Source of the DNA: an uncultured Alphaproteobacteria bacterium
GTDB lineage: Bacteria; Pseudomonadota; Alphaproteobacteria; Sphingomonadales; Sphingomonadaceae
Assembly (NCBI GenBank): GCA_903934325.1
Contig: CAIZNH010000035.1
Coordinates: 1 to 64,000, forward strand
Direction: 5' to 3'
Length of the DNA stretch: 64,000 nt
This document shows, piece by piece, positions 1 to 8,452 of this stretch. Made by a program: the position numbers and the translations under genes. Position 1 is the stretch's first letter; each line of letters opens with the position of its first letter. Under the pieces are notes generated by a model. It saw only the letters and a program-made list of their open reading frames with translations. It made no database searches and had not been told where the DNA came from.

Positions 1-41
1 ACCCGGCCACCATAACATAGTGGTACTATTGGTGGCCGGGT
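1..41 (-). terminator. Nested hairpin downstream of the iron ABC permease gene
   Basis: A perfect 12-base inverted repeat (1-12 with 30-41) encloses a second short hairpin (17-21 with 25-29, three-base loop). It lies 35 bases past the stop of the minus-strand permease gene, where a terminator would be expected. There is no clear T-run next to it inside the window, so it could equally be a dispersed palindromic repeat cut by the window edge. Confidence 0.45.
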
Positions 42-75
42 GGGGAGGCGGGGCGGGTGGTCTGCCCCCGGCGCC

Positions 76-1752
76 TCAACGCCGGGACAAACGATTCAAC
101 ACGAGCACCGGCAGCAGCCCCGCTGCGAGCAGGATAAGCGCGGGGATCGCCGCCTCCACCAGCCGCTCGTCGCTGGCGAGGCGATAGGTGCGGGTGGCCA
201 GCGTTTCGAGGTTGAAGGGGCGCAGGATCAGGGTCGCGGGCAGTTCGCGCAGGGTGTCGATGAACACCAGCGCGGCGGCCCCTGCAAGGCTGGGGGCGAG
301 CAGCGGGGCATAGATCTTTGCCAGCACACGGCCCGGCCCCGCGCCAAGGCTGCGCGCCGCCGAATCGAGCCCCGGCGGAATGCGCGAAAGCCCTCCGGTG
401 ACGGAGTTGTAGGCGACCGTCAGGAAGCGCACGCCGAGCGCATAGACGAGGATCGCCGAGGTGCCGGTGAGCAGCAGCCCGCCGCTCCAGCCCAGCTGAT
501 CGCGCGCAAAGCGGGTGAGGGTGACGTCGAAAGCGCCGAGCGGTGCCAAGAGGCCCACCGCCAGAAGCGCGCCGGGCAGGGCATAGCCCAGGGTCGCCAG
601 CCGGATCGCGCCGGCCGTCAGCCCCGCACCGGATCTTGCGCGGGCAAAGGCGAGGAGGAGCGCGGCGACAAGGCACAGGCTCGCCGTCATCAGCCCCAGC
701 CGCAGACTGCCGCCCGCATAGGTCGCCAGATCGCCCGCCGCGCCTTGCGCTGCGGGACTGGCGGCCAGCATCATCAGGTAGAAGGCGGGCAGGAGGAAGC
801 CGAGCACCACCGGCACAAGGCAGGCGACAAGGGCGAGCGCCTTGCCCAGCGGCGAGAGTGCCACCAGCGGCTCCGCCTCACGGCTTTGGGCGAGGCCGTC
901 GCGGCTGTCGGTGCGCCCGCGCCGGGTGGCCGCCTCGAGCGCCACCAGCGCGATGACGAAGAGCAGCATCACGCCCGCAAGCTTGAGCGCGGCAGGCTTG
1001 TCGCCCATCGCCAGCCAGCTGCGAAAAATGCCGGTCGAGAAGGTGGGGATGGCGAAATACTCGGCCACACCGAAGTCCGCGAGCACCTCCATCAGCACCA
1101 GCGCGAGGCCCCCCGCGATGGCCGGGCGCGCGGCGGGCAGGGCCACCTCGCGAAAAGCGCGCCAAGGCCTCGCGCCAAGGCTGCGCGCAGCGCGAAACTG
1201 GGTAAGGCTCTGGGTCGCAAAGGCGGTGCGAGCCATGAGGTAGACGTAAGGATAGAGCACCAGCCCGAACACCAGCGCCCCGCCGCCCAGCGAGCGGATA
1301 TCGGGCAGGGCATAGTCATGGTCGCCCCAGCCGGTCGCGTCCCGCAGCGCGCTTTGCACCGGCCCGGCATAGTCGAGCATGTCGGCATAGACATAGGCGG
1401 CGATGTAGGCGGGCAGCGCGAGTGGCAGCACCAGCGCCCAGCTGAGGATATTGCGCCCGGGAAAGCGGGTCGCCGCGATCAGCCATGCACAGCCCGTGCC
1501 GATCACGCCCGCGACTGCGCCTGCGAGCACCATGAGGAGCGCGGTGTTGGCGATATAGGCGGGCAGCACGGTGCGGGCGAGATCGCCGAGCGCCGCGCCC
1601 GAACCCCCGCCTCCGCCCAGCGCCGACCAGCCGATCGCGGCGATCGGCAGGCCCGCCAGCGCGGCAATTGCCAGCGCGCCAAGGCTCCAGCGGCTCAGCG
1701 CCCCTGCGCCGCCGCTTGCCGAGCTGCCTGCAAATTGCCTAAGGCGGCTCAC
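76..1752 (-). CDS. fbpB: Ferric iron ABC transporter permease (FbpB type)
   Basis: Inner-membrane permease of about 558 residues. It contains two repeats of the binding-protein-dependent transport domain, the fused arrangement typical of FbpB/ThiP-like transporters. Each half carries the EAA-type coupling loop for the ATPase: one around ARSLGARPWRAF in the first half and one around ARSLGAGPGRVLAK in the second. Long hydrophobic stretches alternate throughout. The ATPase and binding-protein genes start 35 bases away on the opposite strand, so the three form a divergent transporter locus. The iron assignment rests mainly on the neighbouring binding protein; thiamine and other substrates share this permease fold. 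The start is the first methionine, before an Arg-rich segment and a hydrophobic helix. Confidence 0.85.
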   Translation of the reverse strand: MSRLRQFAGSSASGGAGALSRWSLGALAIAALAGLPIAAIGWSALGGGGGSGAALGDLARTVLPAYIANTALLMVLAGAVAGVIGTGCAWLIAATRFPGRNILSWALVLPLALPAYIAAYVYADMLDYAGPVQSALRDATGWGDHDYALPDIRSLGGGALVFGLVLYPYVYLMARTAFATQSLTQFRAARSLGARPWRAFREVALPAARPAIAGGLALVLMEVLADFGVAEYFAIPTFSTGIFRSWLAMGDKPAALKLAGVMLLFVIALVALEAATRRGRTDSRDGLAQSREAEPLVALSPLGKALALVACLVPVVLGFLLPAFYLMMLAASPAAQGAAGDLATYAGGSLRLGLMTASLCLVAALLLAFARARSGAGLTAGAIRLATLGYALPGALLAVGLLAPLGAFDVTLTRFARDQLGWSGGLLLTGTSAILVYALGVRFLTVAYNSVTGGLSRIPPGLDSAARSLGAGPGRVLAKIYAPLLAPSLAGAAALVFIDTLRELPATLILRPFNLETLATRTYRLASDERLVEAAIPALILLAAGLLPVLVLNRLSRR

Positions 1753-1787
1753 CGGCGCACGCCGGATGCGAAGGGCAGGAACCAGGA

Positions 1788-2807
1788 TTGAGCCTCGAAT
1801 TTCGTCATATTGCCCACGGCTATGGTCAGGTCCGGGCGCTGGAGGACATCAGCTTCCACGCGCCGGCAGGAGAGATCACCTGCCTGCTTGGCGCGTCGGG
1901 TTGCGGGAAGTCAACTCTGCTTGGCCTCGCGGCGGGGCTGCTCACGGTGCAGCAGGGCGAGATATTGCTGAACGGCACAGTGCTGGCCGATGCCCGTCAC
2001 AGCCCTCCGCCCGAAGCGCGCCCCGTGGGGCTGGTGTTTCAGGACGGCGCGCTGTTTCCGCATATGACGATTGCACAGAATATCGCCTTCGGCCTGCCCA
2101 AGGCTCGCGCTGGCGAGGCCGAGGGCTGGCTCGCGCAGGTCGGCCTTGCGGGGCTGGGCGCGCGCTATCCGCACCAGCTTTCGGGCGGGCAGCAACAGCG
2201 CGCCGCGCTCGCCCGGGCGATGGCGCCGGGGCCGCAGGTGCTCCTGATGGACGAGCCCTTCGCCAGCGTCGACATCGTGCTGCGCCGCCGCTTGCGCCGT
2301 GATTGCCGCATCATCCTGCGCGAACGCGGGGCGACCACGGTGCTCGTCACCCATGATCCGGCCGAGGCGCTCGATATTGCCGACCGGATCGCGGTGATGG
2401 AGGCGGGACGGATCGTCCAGTTTGCAACGCCCAGCGAGCTTCACGATGCCCCTGCCAGCGCGGCAGTGGGCGCAATGTTCGGCGGGGCGCAGGTCGTCTC
2501 CGGCGCGCGCGGGGAGGGCGGCTTTATGACGGCTTTCGGGCTGTGGAGCGCCGATTGTGCCGCTGCGGCTGTGCCGGAAGCCGCCGCCTATGATCTGCTG
2601 GTTCATGCCGATGCGCTCGATCTGGTCGAGGACCCGGAAGGGCTGCGGGTGCGCGATTGCCACGCGATTGGCCCCGCCGTGCGGGTGGTGCTGGTGGCGG
2701 CGGACGGCAGCGAGATCACCGCCGAGAGCGCCGCGCCGGTCAACCCTGCCAGCCGCTACCGCGTCACCCCGAGGAAGGGCAGCCTCAAGGTGTTTGCCCA
2801 AGGCTAG
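1788..2807 (+). CDS. fbpC: Ferric iron ABC transporter ATP-binding protein (FbpC type)
   Basis: Cytoplasmic ATPase of 339 residues that powers the adjacent permease. Visible motifs are Walker A GASGCGKST (residues 35-43), a Q-loop in VFQDGALFPHM, the signature LSGGQQQR near residue 131, Walker B VLLMDEPF near 155 and the H-loop VLVTHD. After about residue 230 there is a C-terminal regulatory domain resembling the TOBE-like domain of FbpC/PotA-type ATPases. It is divergent from the permease gene and 65 bases upstream of the binding-protein gene. In this family the C-terminal domain usually senses substrate or regulatory state; that is family knowledge, not something visible here. Confidence 0.88.
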   Translation: MSLEFRHIAHGYGQVRALEDISFHAPAGEITCLLGASGCGKSTLLGLAAGLLTVQQGEILLNGTVLADARHSPPPEARPVGLVFQDGALFPHMTIAQNIAFGLPKARAGEAEGWLAQVGLAGLGARYPHQLSGGQQQRAALARAMAPGPQVLLMDEPFASVDIVLRRRLRRDCRIILRERGATTVLVTHDPAEALDIADRIAVMEAGRIVQFATPSELHDAPASAAVGAMFGGAQVVSGARGEGGFMTAFGLWSADCAAAAVPEAAAYDLLVHADALDLVEDPEGLRVRDCHAIGPAVRVVLVAADGSEITAESAAPVNPASRYRVTPRKGSLKVFAQG

Positions 2808-2828
2808 CACTTGCGCATCGCCAGATAA

Positions 2829-2854
2829 TATTGCAAGTCATTCGCAACTTGCTA
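2829..2854 (+). promoter_or_regulatory. Candidate Fur-type iron box before the iron-binding protein gene
   Basis: A short AT-rich partial palindrome, GCAAGT facing ACTTGC across eight bases and flanked by TATT/CTA, sits 20-45 bases before the start of the iron-binding lipoprotein gene. The TTGCAA...TTCGCAA character resembles alphaproteobacterial Fur sites. Its position within the iron-transport genes supports iron-dependent repression. The regulator is inferred, not shown. Confidence 0.5.
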
Positions 2855-2872
2855 TCAGGATTCGCGAAAGTC

Positions 2873-3916
2873 ATGAAGAAACTGCTCCTCGCCCTTGCCG
2901 CCTGTGCCAGCCTTGGCGGGCTTGCCGCCTGCTCAGAAGGGGCGGAGGGTGACGGCGCAGCGCCGACCGATGCGGGCGAGGTCAATGTCTATACCGCGCG
3001 TCACTACGACACCGATCTGGCGCTCTACGAGGACTTCACCAAGACCACGGGGATCAAGGTCAACCGCATCGAGGCCGATGCCGACGCCCTGATCGAACGC
3101 ATCGCGGCCGAGGGCGAATTCAGCCCCGCCGATGTCTTTGTGACGGTCGATGCCGGACGCCTCGCGCGGGCCGAGGAGGCCGGGATCCTTGCCGAGGTGG
3201 ATTCGCCGGTGCTCAAGGAGCGCATCCCCGCCCACCTGCGCGATCCGAAGAACCGCTGGTTCGCGCTCACCACGCGGGCGCGGATCATCATCTACAACAA
3301 GGCCAAGGGACAGCCTGCGGGCCTTGCCACTTACGAAGACCTCGCCAAGCCGGAATTCAAGGGCCGCATCTGCATGCGCTCCTCCTCCAGCGTCTACAAC
3401 ATCGCGCTGCTCTCCAGCATCATCGCCCATGACGGCGCGGCCAAGGCCGAAAGCTGGGCCAAGGGCGTGGTCGCCAATTTCGCGCGCCCGCCGCAGGGCA
3501 ATGACATGTCGAACATCGAGGCCGTGGCCGCCGGCGAGTGCGACATCTCGCTGGTCAACACCTATTACCTCGCCCGCTTCGCCAGCGGAGAGAAACGCAA
3601 GGTGCTGGACGGCGTCGGGATCATCTTCCCCAATCAGGCGACCACCGGAGCGCATGTCAACATGAGCGCGGCGGGCGTGGTGAAGTCCTCGCCCAACCGC
3701 GCCAATGCGGTGAAGTTTCTCGAATACCTCGCTTCCGACACGGCCCAGCAGCTGCTCGCAGGCGGCAACAACGAATATCCCACCGCCAAGGGCGTCGCCG
3801 CGACCTCGGCGGTCGAGGCGCTCGGCAGCTTCAAGGCCGACACCCTCAGCGCCGCCGAAATCGGCAAGGGACAGCCGCAAGCCGTGACGATTTTCAACCG
3901 CGCAGGCTGGAACTGA
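2873..3916 (+). CDS. fbpA: Ferric iron-binding lipoprotein of the ABC transporter (FbpA/FutA type)
   Basis: Substrate-binding protein of 347 residues. It starts with a lipoprotein signal peptide (lipobox LAAC, Cys20), so it should be anchored at the periplasmic face. The mature part begins VNVYTARHYDTD, the usual first strand of the FbpA/FutA/IdiA family. A Tyr-Tyr pair at about 231-232 in NTYYLARF matches the tyrosines that coordinate ferric iron in that family. An upstream in-frame extension is possible, but the ATG at 2873 is the only start giving a signal peptide. It follows the ATPase gene on the same strand, with a Fur-like box between them. Confident as a ferric-iron binding protein; the exact ligand chemistry is not testable from sequence. 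Confidence 0.9.
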   Translation: MKKLLLALAACASLGGLAACSEGAEGDGAAPTDAGEVNVYTARHYDTDLALYEDFTKTTGIKVNRIEADADALIERIAAEGEFSPADVFVTVDAGRLARAEEAGILAEVDSPVLKERIPAHLRDPKNRWFALTTRARIIIYNKAKGQPAGLATYEDLAKPEFKGRICMRSSSSVYNIALLSSIIAHDGAAKAESWAKGVVANFARPPQGNDMSNIEAVAAGECDISLVNTYYLARFASGEKRKVLDGVGIIFPNQATTGAHVNMSAAGVVKSSPNRANAVKFLEYLASDTAQQLLAGGNNEYPTAKGVAATSAVEALGSFKADTLSAAEIGKGQPQAVTIFNRAGWN

Positions 3917-4048
3917 TTTGCGCTCCATCAAGGCGCGCTTTCAGGCCTTATCACTAAACTGTCTTGAAGGGGGCGCGGTGTTCGTCCATTTGCGCCCCGA
4001 TCCTGCGGGCCGCTTCTGGCCGGCGCACACCTGTATCCGAGGCCTCTC

Positions 4049-4864
4049 TTGACCAACACCGCCCCGACCCGCGACCAGTTCACTGAAAGCGCGGCGCTCT
4101 CTGTCGAGACGATCACCTATGTGCACCACTGGTGCGAGGGGCTGTTCACGCTCAAGATGACGCGCCCGGCGAGCTTCCGCTTCCGCTCGGGCGAGTTCGT
4201 GATGATCGGCCTGCCGGGCGACAACGGCAAGCCGCTGCTGCGCGCCTATTCGGTCGCTTCGCCTTCGTATGAGGAGGAGCTGGAGTTCCTCTCGATCAAG
4301 GTGCAGGACGGCCCGCTCACCTCGCGGCTCCAGCACATCCAGGTCGGCGATCCGATCTATCTCGGCAAGAAGCCGACCGGCACCCTCGTCACCGACGCGC
4401 TGCTGCCGGGCAAGCGGCTGTTCATGCTCTCGACCGGCACCGGCCTTGCGCCCTTCATGAGCCTCGTGCGCGATCCCGAGGTCTACGGGATGTTCGAGGA
4501 AGTGATCGTCGTCCATTCCGTGCGCAACGTGGCCGAACTCGCCTATCGCGAGCTGCTGGAATCGAAGCTTGAAGGCGACCCGCTGCTCGAGGATGAAGAC
4601 CGCGCGCGGATGATCTACGTGCCGACCGTCACCCGCGAGCCGTTCCGCACCCAGGGTCGCATCCAGCAGCTGATCGACGATGGCCGGCTGTTCGAACAGT
4701 CCAAGGGCCCGCAGCACTTCGTGCCCGATGAGGACCGCGTGATGCTGTGCGGCTCGATGGCGATGATCAAGGACCACGCCGCCGATCTGGAGGCGCGCGG
4801 CTTTACCGAGGGCGCGAACAACAAGCCCGGCCAGTTCGTCATCGAACGCGCGTTTGTGGGGTAA
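4049..4864 (+). CDS. fpr: Ferredoxin--NADP reductase
   Basis: Cytoplasmic flavoenzyme of 271 residues that moves electrons between NADPH and ferredoxin or flavodoxin. The FAD-binding RAYS motif is at residues 65-68. The NADP-binding GTGLAPF motif and a C-terminal half ending in VIERAFVG are typical of bacterial subclass II Fpr proteins. The start is a TTG codon; no in-frame ATG occurs before the conserved core. It follows the iron transporter by about 130 bases. In other proteobacteria Fpr supports iron release and redox repair, which fits the location but is inference. Confidence 0.9.
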   Translation: MTNTAPTRDQFTESAALSVETITYVHHWCEGLFTLKMTRPASFRFRSGEFVMIGLPGDNGKPLLRAYSVASPSYEEELEFLSIKVQDGPLTSRLQHIQVGDPIYLGKKPTGTLVTDALLPGKRLFMLSTGTGLAPFMSLVRDPEVYGMFEEVIVVHSVRNVAELAYRELLESKLEGDPLLEDEDRARMIYVPTVTREPFRTQGRIQQLIDDGRLFEQSKGPQHFVPDEDRVMLCGSMAMIKDHAADLEARGFTEGANNKPGQFVIERAFVG

Positions 4865-4946
4865 GCCTGCGGCGGAGCTTTCCGCTGCATTCACAAGTGG
4901 TTCAGTATCGCGGCGGCAGTCTTTTCCCGGCAACAGGGAGACTGCC

Positions 4947-5315
4947 GTGCCCGATCATGTCCTGCCCGCTATCGCCGCTTTCGCTGGCGCATTGATCCCC
5001 GCAGCCGTGCTTGCGCAGGAGGAGCGCGTCTCCTCGCTTCCCGATTACAACCTCGTGCAACTCTCGGTCGCTGCCAGCGCGGTTCCGATCGAGGAATTCC
5101 AGTCGCGCACGATGGCGATCAATTCCTGCGGGGAAGCGGTGAAACTGGGCAAGGCGCTGGGCGCGAAGGTGGAGCGCAAGACCTTTGTTCACGCGACCGA
5201 ACTGCCCCCGCAATTGCGGCCGGTGCTGAAGGATCTGCCCAACGGCATGGCCACTCCGGTGCTGACCGAGGACGGCAAGGCGCTGCACGTGCTGGTGGTG
5301 TGCAGCCGCTCCTGA
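4947..5315 (+). CDS. Small secreted protein of unknown function
   Basis: A 122-residue protein beginning at GTG with a good ribosome site (GGGAG eight bases upstream). An upstream ATG at 4854 would add 31 residues and spoil the signal peptide. The N-terminus is a signal sequence ending near VLAQEE, so export is likely. The C-terminal half (ATPVLTEDGKALHVLVVCSR) faintly resembles the end of SurA-like periplasmic peptidyl-prolyl isomerases, where a region before the C-terminus has the same pattern. No catalytic rotamase domain is present. It may be a small chaperone-like remnant or an unrelated protein; I do not assign a function. Confidence 0.6.
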   Translation: MPDHVLPAIAAFAGALIPAAVLAQEERVSSLPDYNLVQLSVAASAVPIEEFQSRTMAINSCGEAVKLGKALGAKVERKTFVHATELPPQLRPVLKDLPNGMATPVLTEDGKALHVLVVCSRS

Positions 5316-5402
5316 CCTCTCCCCACTTTCGCGCTTGACCCTTGGCGAGCGGCGCTGTTCAATCGTGGCAAATCAAAACCCTTTTGCCGGAGAGACCCCC
5401 CC

Positions 5403-6545
5403 ATGCTCGCGACCTCCTATCGCACCGCCTATAACGAAGACCACGAGGCCTTCCGCGACACTGTCCGCAAGGTCTTTGCCGAACACCTCACGCCGAACCT
5501 CGACGAGCATGAAGCCAACGGCATCGTGCCGCGCGACGTGTGGAAGGCCGTGGGCGAGGCGGGGCTCCTGTGCCCCACCGTGAAGGAAGAAAACGGCGGC
5601 TTGGGCCTCGATTTCGGGTTCAACTGCATCGTCGCCGAGGAACTCTCCTACCTCGGCTCGGCGGCGGGCTTCGCGCTGCAATCGGATATCACCGCCAACT
5701 ATTTCGAGCGCCTCGGCACCCCCGAACAGCGCGCCAAGTATATGCCCGGCATGGTGACCGGCGACATCATCACCGCGATCGCCATGACCGAACCGGGCGC
5801 CGGTTCCGACCTTCAGGGCATTCGCACCACGGCGAAGAAGGACGGCAACCACCTCGTCATCAACGGCTCGAAAACCTACATCACCAACGGCCAGAACGCC
5901 GATGTGGTGATCGTGGTCGCCAAGACCGATCCCGAGCGCGGGGCCAAGGGCATCAGCCTTGTCCTCGTGGACGCCGATACCCCCGGCTTCGAACGCGGAC
6001 GCAATCTCGACAAGATCGGGCAGCACTCCGCCGACACCTCGGAGCTGTTCTTCAACGACTGCCGCGTGCCGATGACCAACATCCTCGGCGCGGAAGGCAT
6101 GGGCTTCGTGCACCTGATGGAGGAACTGCCGCAGGAGCGCCTCAGCATCGCGGTCGGCGCGCAGGCGGCGGCGCAGCGGGCGTTCGACGAGGCGGTGAAG
6201 TTCACCAAGGAGCGCGCGGCTTTCGGCAAGACCGTGTTCGAATTCCAGAACACCAAGTTCACCCTCGCCGACCTCAAGGCCAAGCTGCAGGTGGGCTGGG
6301 CGCATCTCGACTGGGCGATCCGCAAGCACCTCGCGGGCGAACTCACCACCGACGAGGCGAGCGCGGCCAAGCTGTGGCACACCGATCTGCAGTGGGAAGC
6401 CTGCGACGTGTCGCTGCAACTCCACGGCGGGGCGGGCTATATGAACGAATACGCCATCGCCCGCCTGTGGCGCGATGCGCGCGTGACGCGCATCTTCGGC
6501 GGCACGAACGAGATCATGAAGGAAGTGATCTCGCGCTCGATCTAA
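5403..6545 (+). CDS. Acyl-CoA dehydrogenase, long-chain type
   Basis: FAD-dependent acyl-CoA dehydrogenase of 380 residues for the first step of fatty-acid beta-oxidation. The FAD/substrate motif AMTEPGAGSDLQGI and the C-terminal RIFGGTNEIMKEVI are present. The usual medium-chain catalytic Glu before GT is replaced by Gly. Instead Glu245 in LPQERLSIA matches the catalytic base position of long-chain and isovaleryl-CoA dehydrogenases, which also end in GGTNEIMKE. It is followed by an SDR and an aldo/keto reductase on the same strand, so a small fatty-acid or terpenoid catabolic operon is possible. Chain-length preference is inferred from the Glu position. Confidence 0.9.
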   Translation: MLATSYRTAYNEDHEAFRDTVRKVFAEHLTPNLDEHEANGIVPRDVWKAVGEAGLLCPTVKEENGGLGLDFGFNCIVAEELSYLGSAAGFALQSDITANYFERLGTPEQRAKYMPGMVTGDIITAIAMTEPGAGSDLQGIRTTAKKDGNHLVINGSKTYITNGQNADVVIVVAKTDPERGAKGISLVLVDADTPGFERGRNLDKIGQHSADTSELFFNDCRVPMTNILGAEGMGFVHLMEELPQERLSIAVGAQAAAQRAFDEAVKFTKERAAFGKTVFEFQNTKFTLADLKAKLQVGWAHLDWAIRKHLAGELTTDEASAAKLWHTDLQWEACDVSLQLHGGAGYMNEYAIARLWRDARVTRIFGGTNEIMKEVISRSI

Positions 6546-6566
6546 GTGCCTTGGGAGGGGCCTGAC

Positions 6567-7307
6567 ATGACCGAACCGCTCGACTTTACCGGCAAACGCG
6601 TGCTCGTCATCGGCGGGTCGAGCGGGATCGGCAATGGTATCGCCCACGGATTCCGCGCGCGCGGGGCGGGCGTCACTGTCACCGGCACACGGCCCGATGC
6701 AGGCGATTATCTCGAAGCAGAGGACAGCGACTTCACCGGCCTCGATTACTGCCAGCTTGACCTCACCGACCGCTCGGCGGTGGACCGGCTGGCCGGGGTG
6801 CTGGGCGCGGTGGATGTGCTGGTGCTTTGCCAGGGCACGGTGCGCTATGGCCGGCAGGAATTCACCCGCGATGGGTGGGATCAGGTGGTCGACATCAACC
6901 TCAATTCGGTGATGGATGCCGCCCGCGCATTCCACCCCGCACTGAGCGCAGCCAAGGGCGCGATCATCATCGTCTCCAGCGTGGCGGCGTTCAAATCGAC
7001 CATCGGCACGCCCGCCTATGCGGCATCGAAGGCGGGCGCGGCGAGCCTGACCAAGACGCTGGGCGAGGCCTGGGCGCGCGACGGCATCCGCGTCAACGGC
7101 ATTGCCCCGGGGCTGGTGCCGACCAAGCTGACGAGCGTGACCACCGATCACCCCGAACGCCGCGAAGCGTCCCTCAGGAAGATCCCCCTGCGCCGCATGG
7201 GTACGCCCGAGGACATGGCCGGCGCGGCGCTGTTCCTCGCCTCGCCGCTTTCGGCCTACATCACCGGCCAGACGCTGGTGGTGGACGGCGGCCTCACCCT
7301 CTCCTGA
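6567..7307 (+). CDS. Short-chain dehydrogenase/reductase (SDR) family oxidoreductase
   Basis: Classical SDR of 246 residues. The cofactor-binding motif GGSSGIGNG is near residue 12, the catalytic YAASK is near residue 150, and the C-terminal ITGQTLVVDGG is typical. The chosen ATG has a GGGAGGGG ribosome site; a GTG 21 bases upstream is in frame but less well placed. It lies 21 bases after the acyl-CoA dehydrogenase gene and 14 bases before the aldo/keto reductase gene, so the three are probably co-transcribed. The substrate cannot be read from sequence; 3-hydroxyacyl or secondary alcohol oxidation would fit the neighbourhood. Confidence 0.88.
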   Translation: MTEPLDFTGKRVLVIGGSSGIGNGIAHGFRARGAGVTVTGTRPDAGDYLEAEDSDFTGLDYCQLDLTDRSAVDRLAGVLGAVDVLVLCQGTVRYGRQEFTRDGWDQVVDINLNSVMDAARAFHPALSAAKGAIIIVSSVAAFKSTIGTPAYAASKAGAASLTKTLGEAWARDGIRVNGIAPGLVPTKLTSVTTDHPERREASLRKIPLRRMGTPEDMAGAALFLASPLSAYITGQTLVVDGGLTLS

Positions 7308-7321
7308 AGGAAGCACCCGCG

Positions 7322-8341
7322 ATGCAATTCACCCGCCTCGGCCGCTCCGGCCTCACTGTCTCGCGCCTGTGCCTCGGCTGCATGGCCTATGGCGACACCT
7401 CCAAGGGCTGGCATGGCGACTGGCTGCTGGGCGAGGACGCCGCGCGGCCTTTCTTCCGCGAGGCGCTGGAGGCGGGGATCAATTTCTTCGACACGGCCAA
7501 CATCTATTCGGGCGGCACCTCGGAGGAGATCACCGGCAAGCTGCTCAAGGAGATGGCGCAGCGTGACGAGATCGTGGTCGCCACCAAGGCTTTCGGCGTG
7601 TGGCGCAACGCCCCCAATTGCGGCGGGCTTTCGCGGAAGGCGCTGTTCGCCGCGATCGACGACAGCCTGACGCGGCTCGGCATGGACCATGTCGACCTGT
7701 TCCAGATCCACCGCTGGGACGACAACACGCCCATCGAGGAGACGATGGAGGCGCTCCACGACATCGTGAAGGCGGGCAAGGCGCGCTATATCGGCGCGTC
7801 TTCGATGTATGCATGGCAGTTCGCCCGCGCCCAGGAGACCGCGCGCACGAATGGCTGGACGCGGTTCATCTCCATGCAGAACCAATTGAACCTGCTCTAC
7901 CGCGAGGAAGAGCGCGAGATGCTGCCGCTGTGCGCGGTGGAGGGCGTGGGGGTCATCCCGTGGAGCCCGCTCGCGCGCGGACGGCTGACGCGGCCATGGG
8001 GCGAGACCTCGGTGCGCTCGGAAAGCGATGTCGTGGGCAAGGTGCTCTACAAGCCCGAGGATGCCGCGGATCGCGCTGTGGTTGACCAGCTTGCGCAGCT
8101 GGCCGCCGCACGCGGGGAGGCGATGGCGAGCCTTGGTCTCGCATGGCATTTCACCAAGCCTGAGGTCACGGCCCCGATCATAGGCGCGACCCGTCCGCAG
8201 CACATCGCCGACGCGGTGCGCGCGCTCGATATCGCGCTGACGGCAGAGGAAGTGGCCGCGCTCGAAGCGCCCTATCGCCCCAAGTTCCCGACCGGCATGG
8301 GGATGCCGATGCCCGCGATGGACAAGGTAAGTGTGAGGTAG
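7322..8341 (+). CDS. Aldo/keto reductase
   Basis: NADPH-dependent (alpha/beta)8-barrel oxidoreductase of 339 residues. The N-terminus FTRLGRSGLTVSRLCLG is characteristic. The catalytic Tyr lies in FDTANIYSGG, the Asp in the same segment, and the Lys follows in VVATKAFGVW. The C-terminal APIIGATRPQHI binds the cofactor phosphate. It resembles the YghZ/Gpr-like group that reduces aldehydes. It is the third gene of a likely operon with the acyl-CoA dehydrogenase and SDR genes. The start ATG follows a GGAAG-type ribosome site. Physiological substrate unknown. Confidence 0.9.
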   Translation: MQFTRLGRSGLTVSRLCLGCMAYGDTSKGWHGDWLLGEDAARPFFREALEAGINFFDTANIYSGGTSEEITGKLLKEMAQRDEIVVATKAFGVWRNAPNCGGLSRKALFAAIDDSLTRLGMDHVDLFQIHRWDDNTPIEETMEALHDIVKAGKARYIGASSMYAWQFARAQETARTNGWTRFISMQNQLNLLYREEEREMLPLCAVEGVGVIPWSPLARGRLTRPWGETSVRSESDVVGKVLYKPEDAADRAVVDQLAQLAAARGEAMASLGLAWHFTKPEVTAPIIGATRPQHIADAVRALDIALTAEEVAALEAPYRPKFPTGMGMPMPAMDKVSVR

Positions 8342-8394
8342 GGGCGGGGGGGCTGCACCACCAACAACCGAATGTTACATTCGCATGTGATTTA

Positions 8395-8413
8395 GTCACA
8401 AGCGCGTCACATG
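8395..8413 (+). promoter_or_regulatory. Direct repeat GTCACA with 11-base period, possible response-regulator site
   Basis: Two GTCACA copies start exactly 11 bases apart (8395 and 8406), the spacing used by OmpR/PhoB-family regulators. A weaker GTTACA lies at 8374. They stand 40-80 bases before the start of an OmpR-type regulator gene. Autoregulation is the simplest reading but is not shown. Confidence 0.4.
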
Positions 8414-8452
8414 CTTGCGCCACTCCTGTCCTTGCAACTGTGCGGGGCCACG

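Noticed and set aside
40-1791. Long plus-strand reading frame of 583 codons opposite the iron permease gene
   Set aside because: It is antisense to a clear permease gene; the product is Gln/Arg/His-rich with no domain, typical of a GC-rich shadow frame.
8386-8400. TGTGA-N5-TCACA palindrome as a CRP site
   Set aside because: CRP sites need a six-base spacer; the 11-base direct repeats next to it fit an OmpR-family regulator better.
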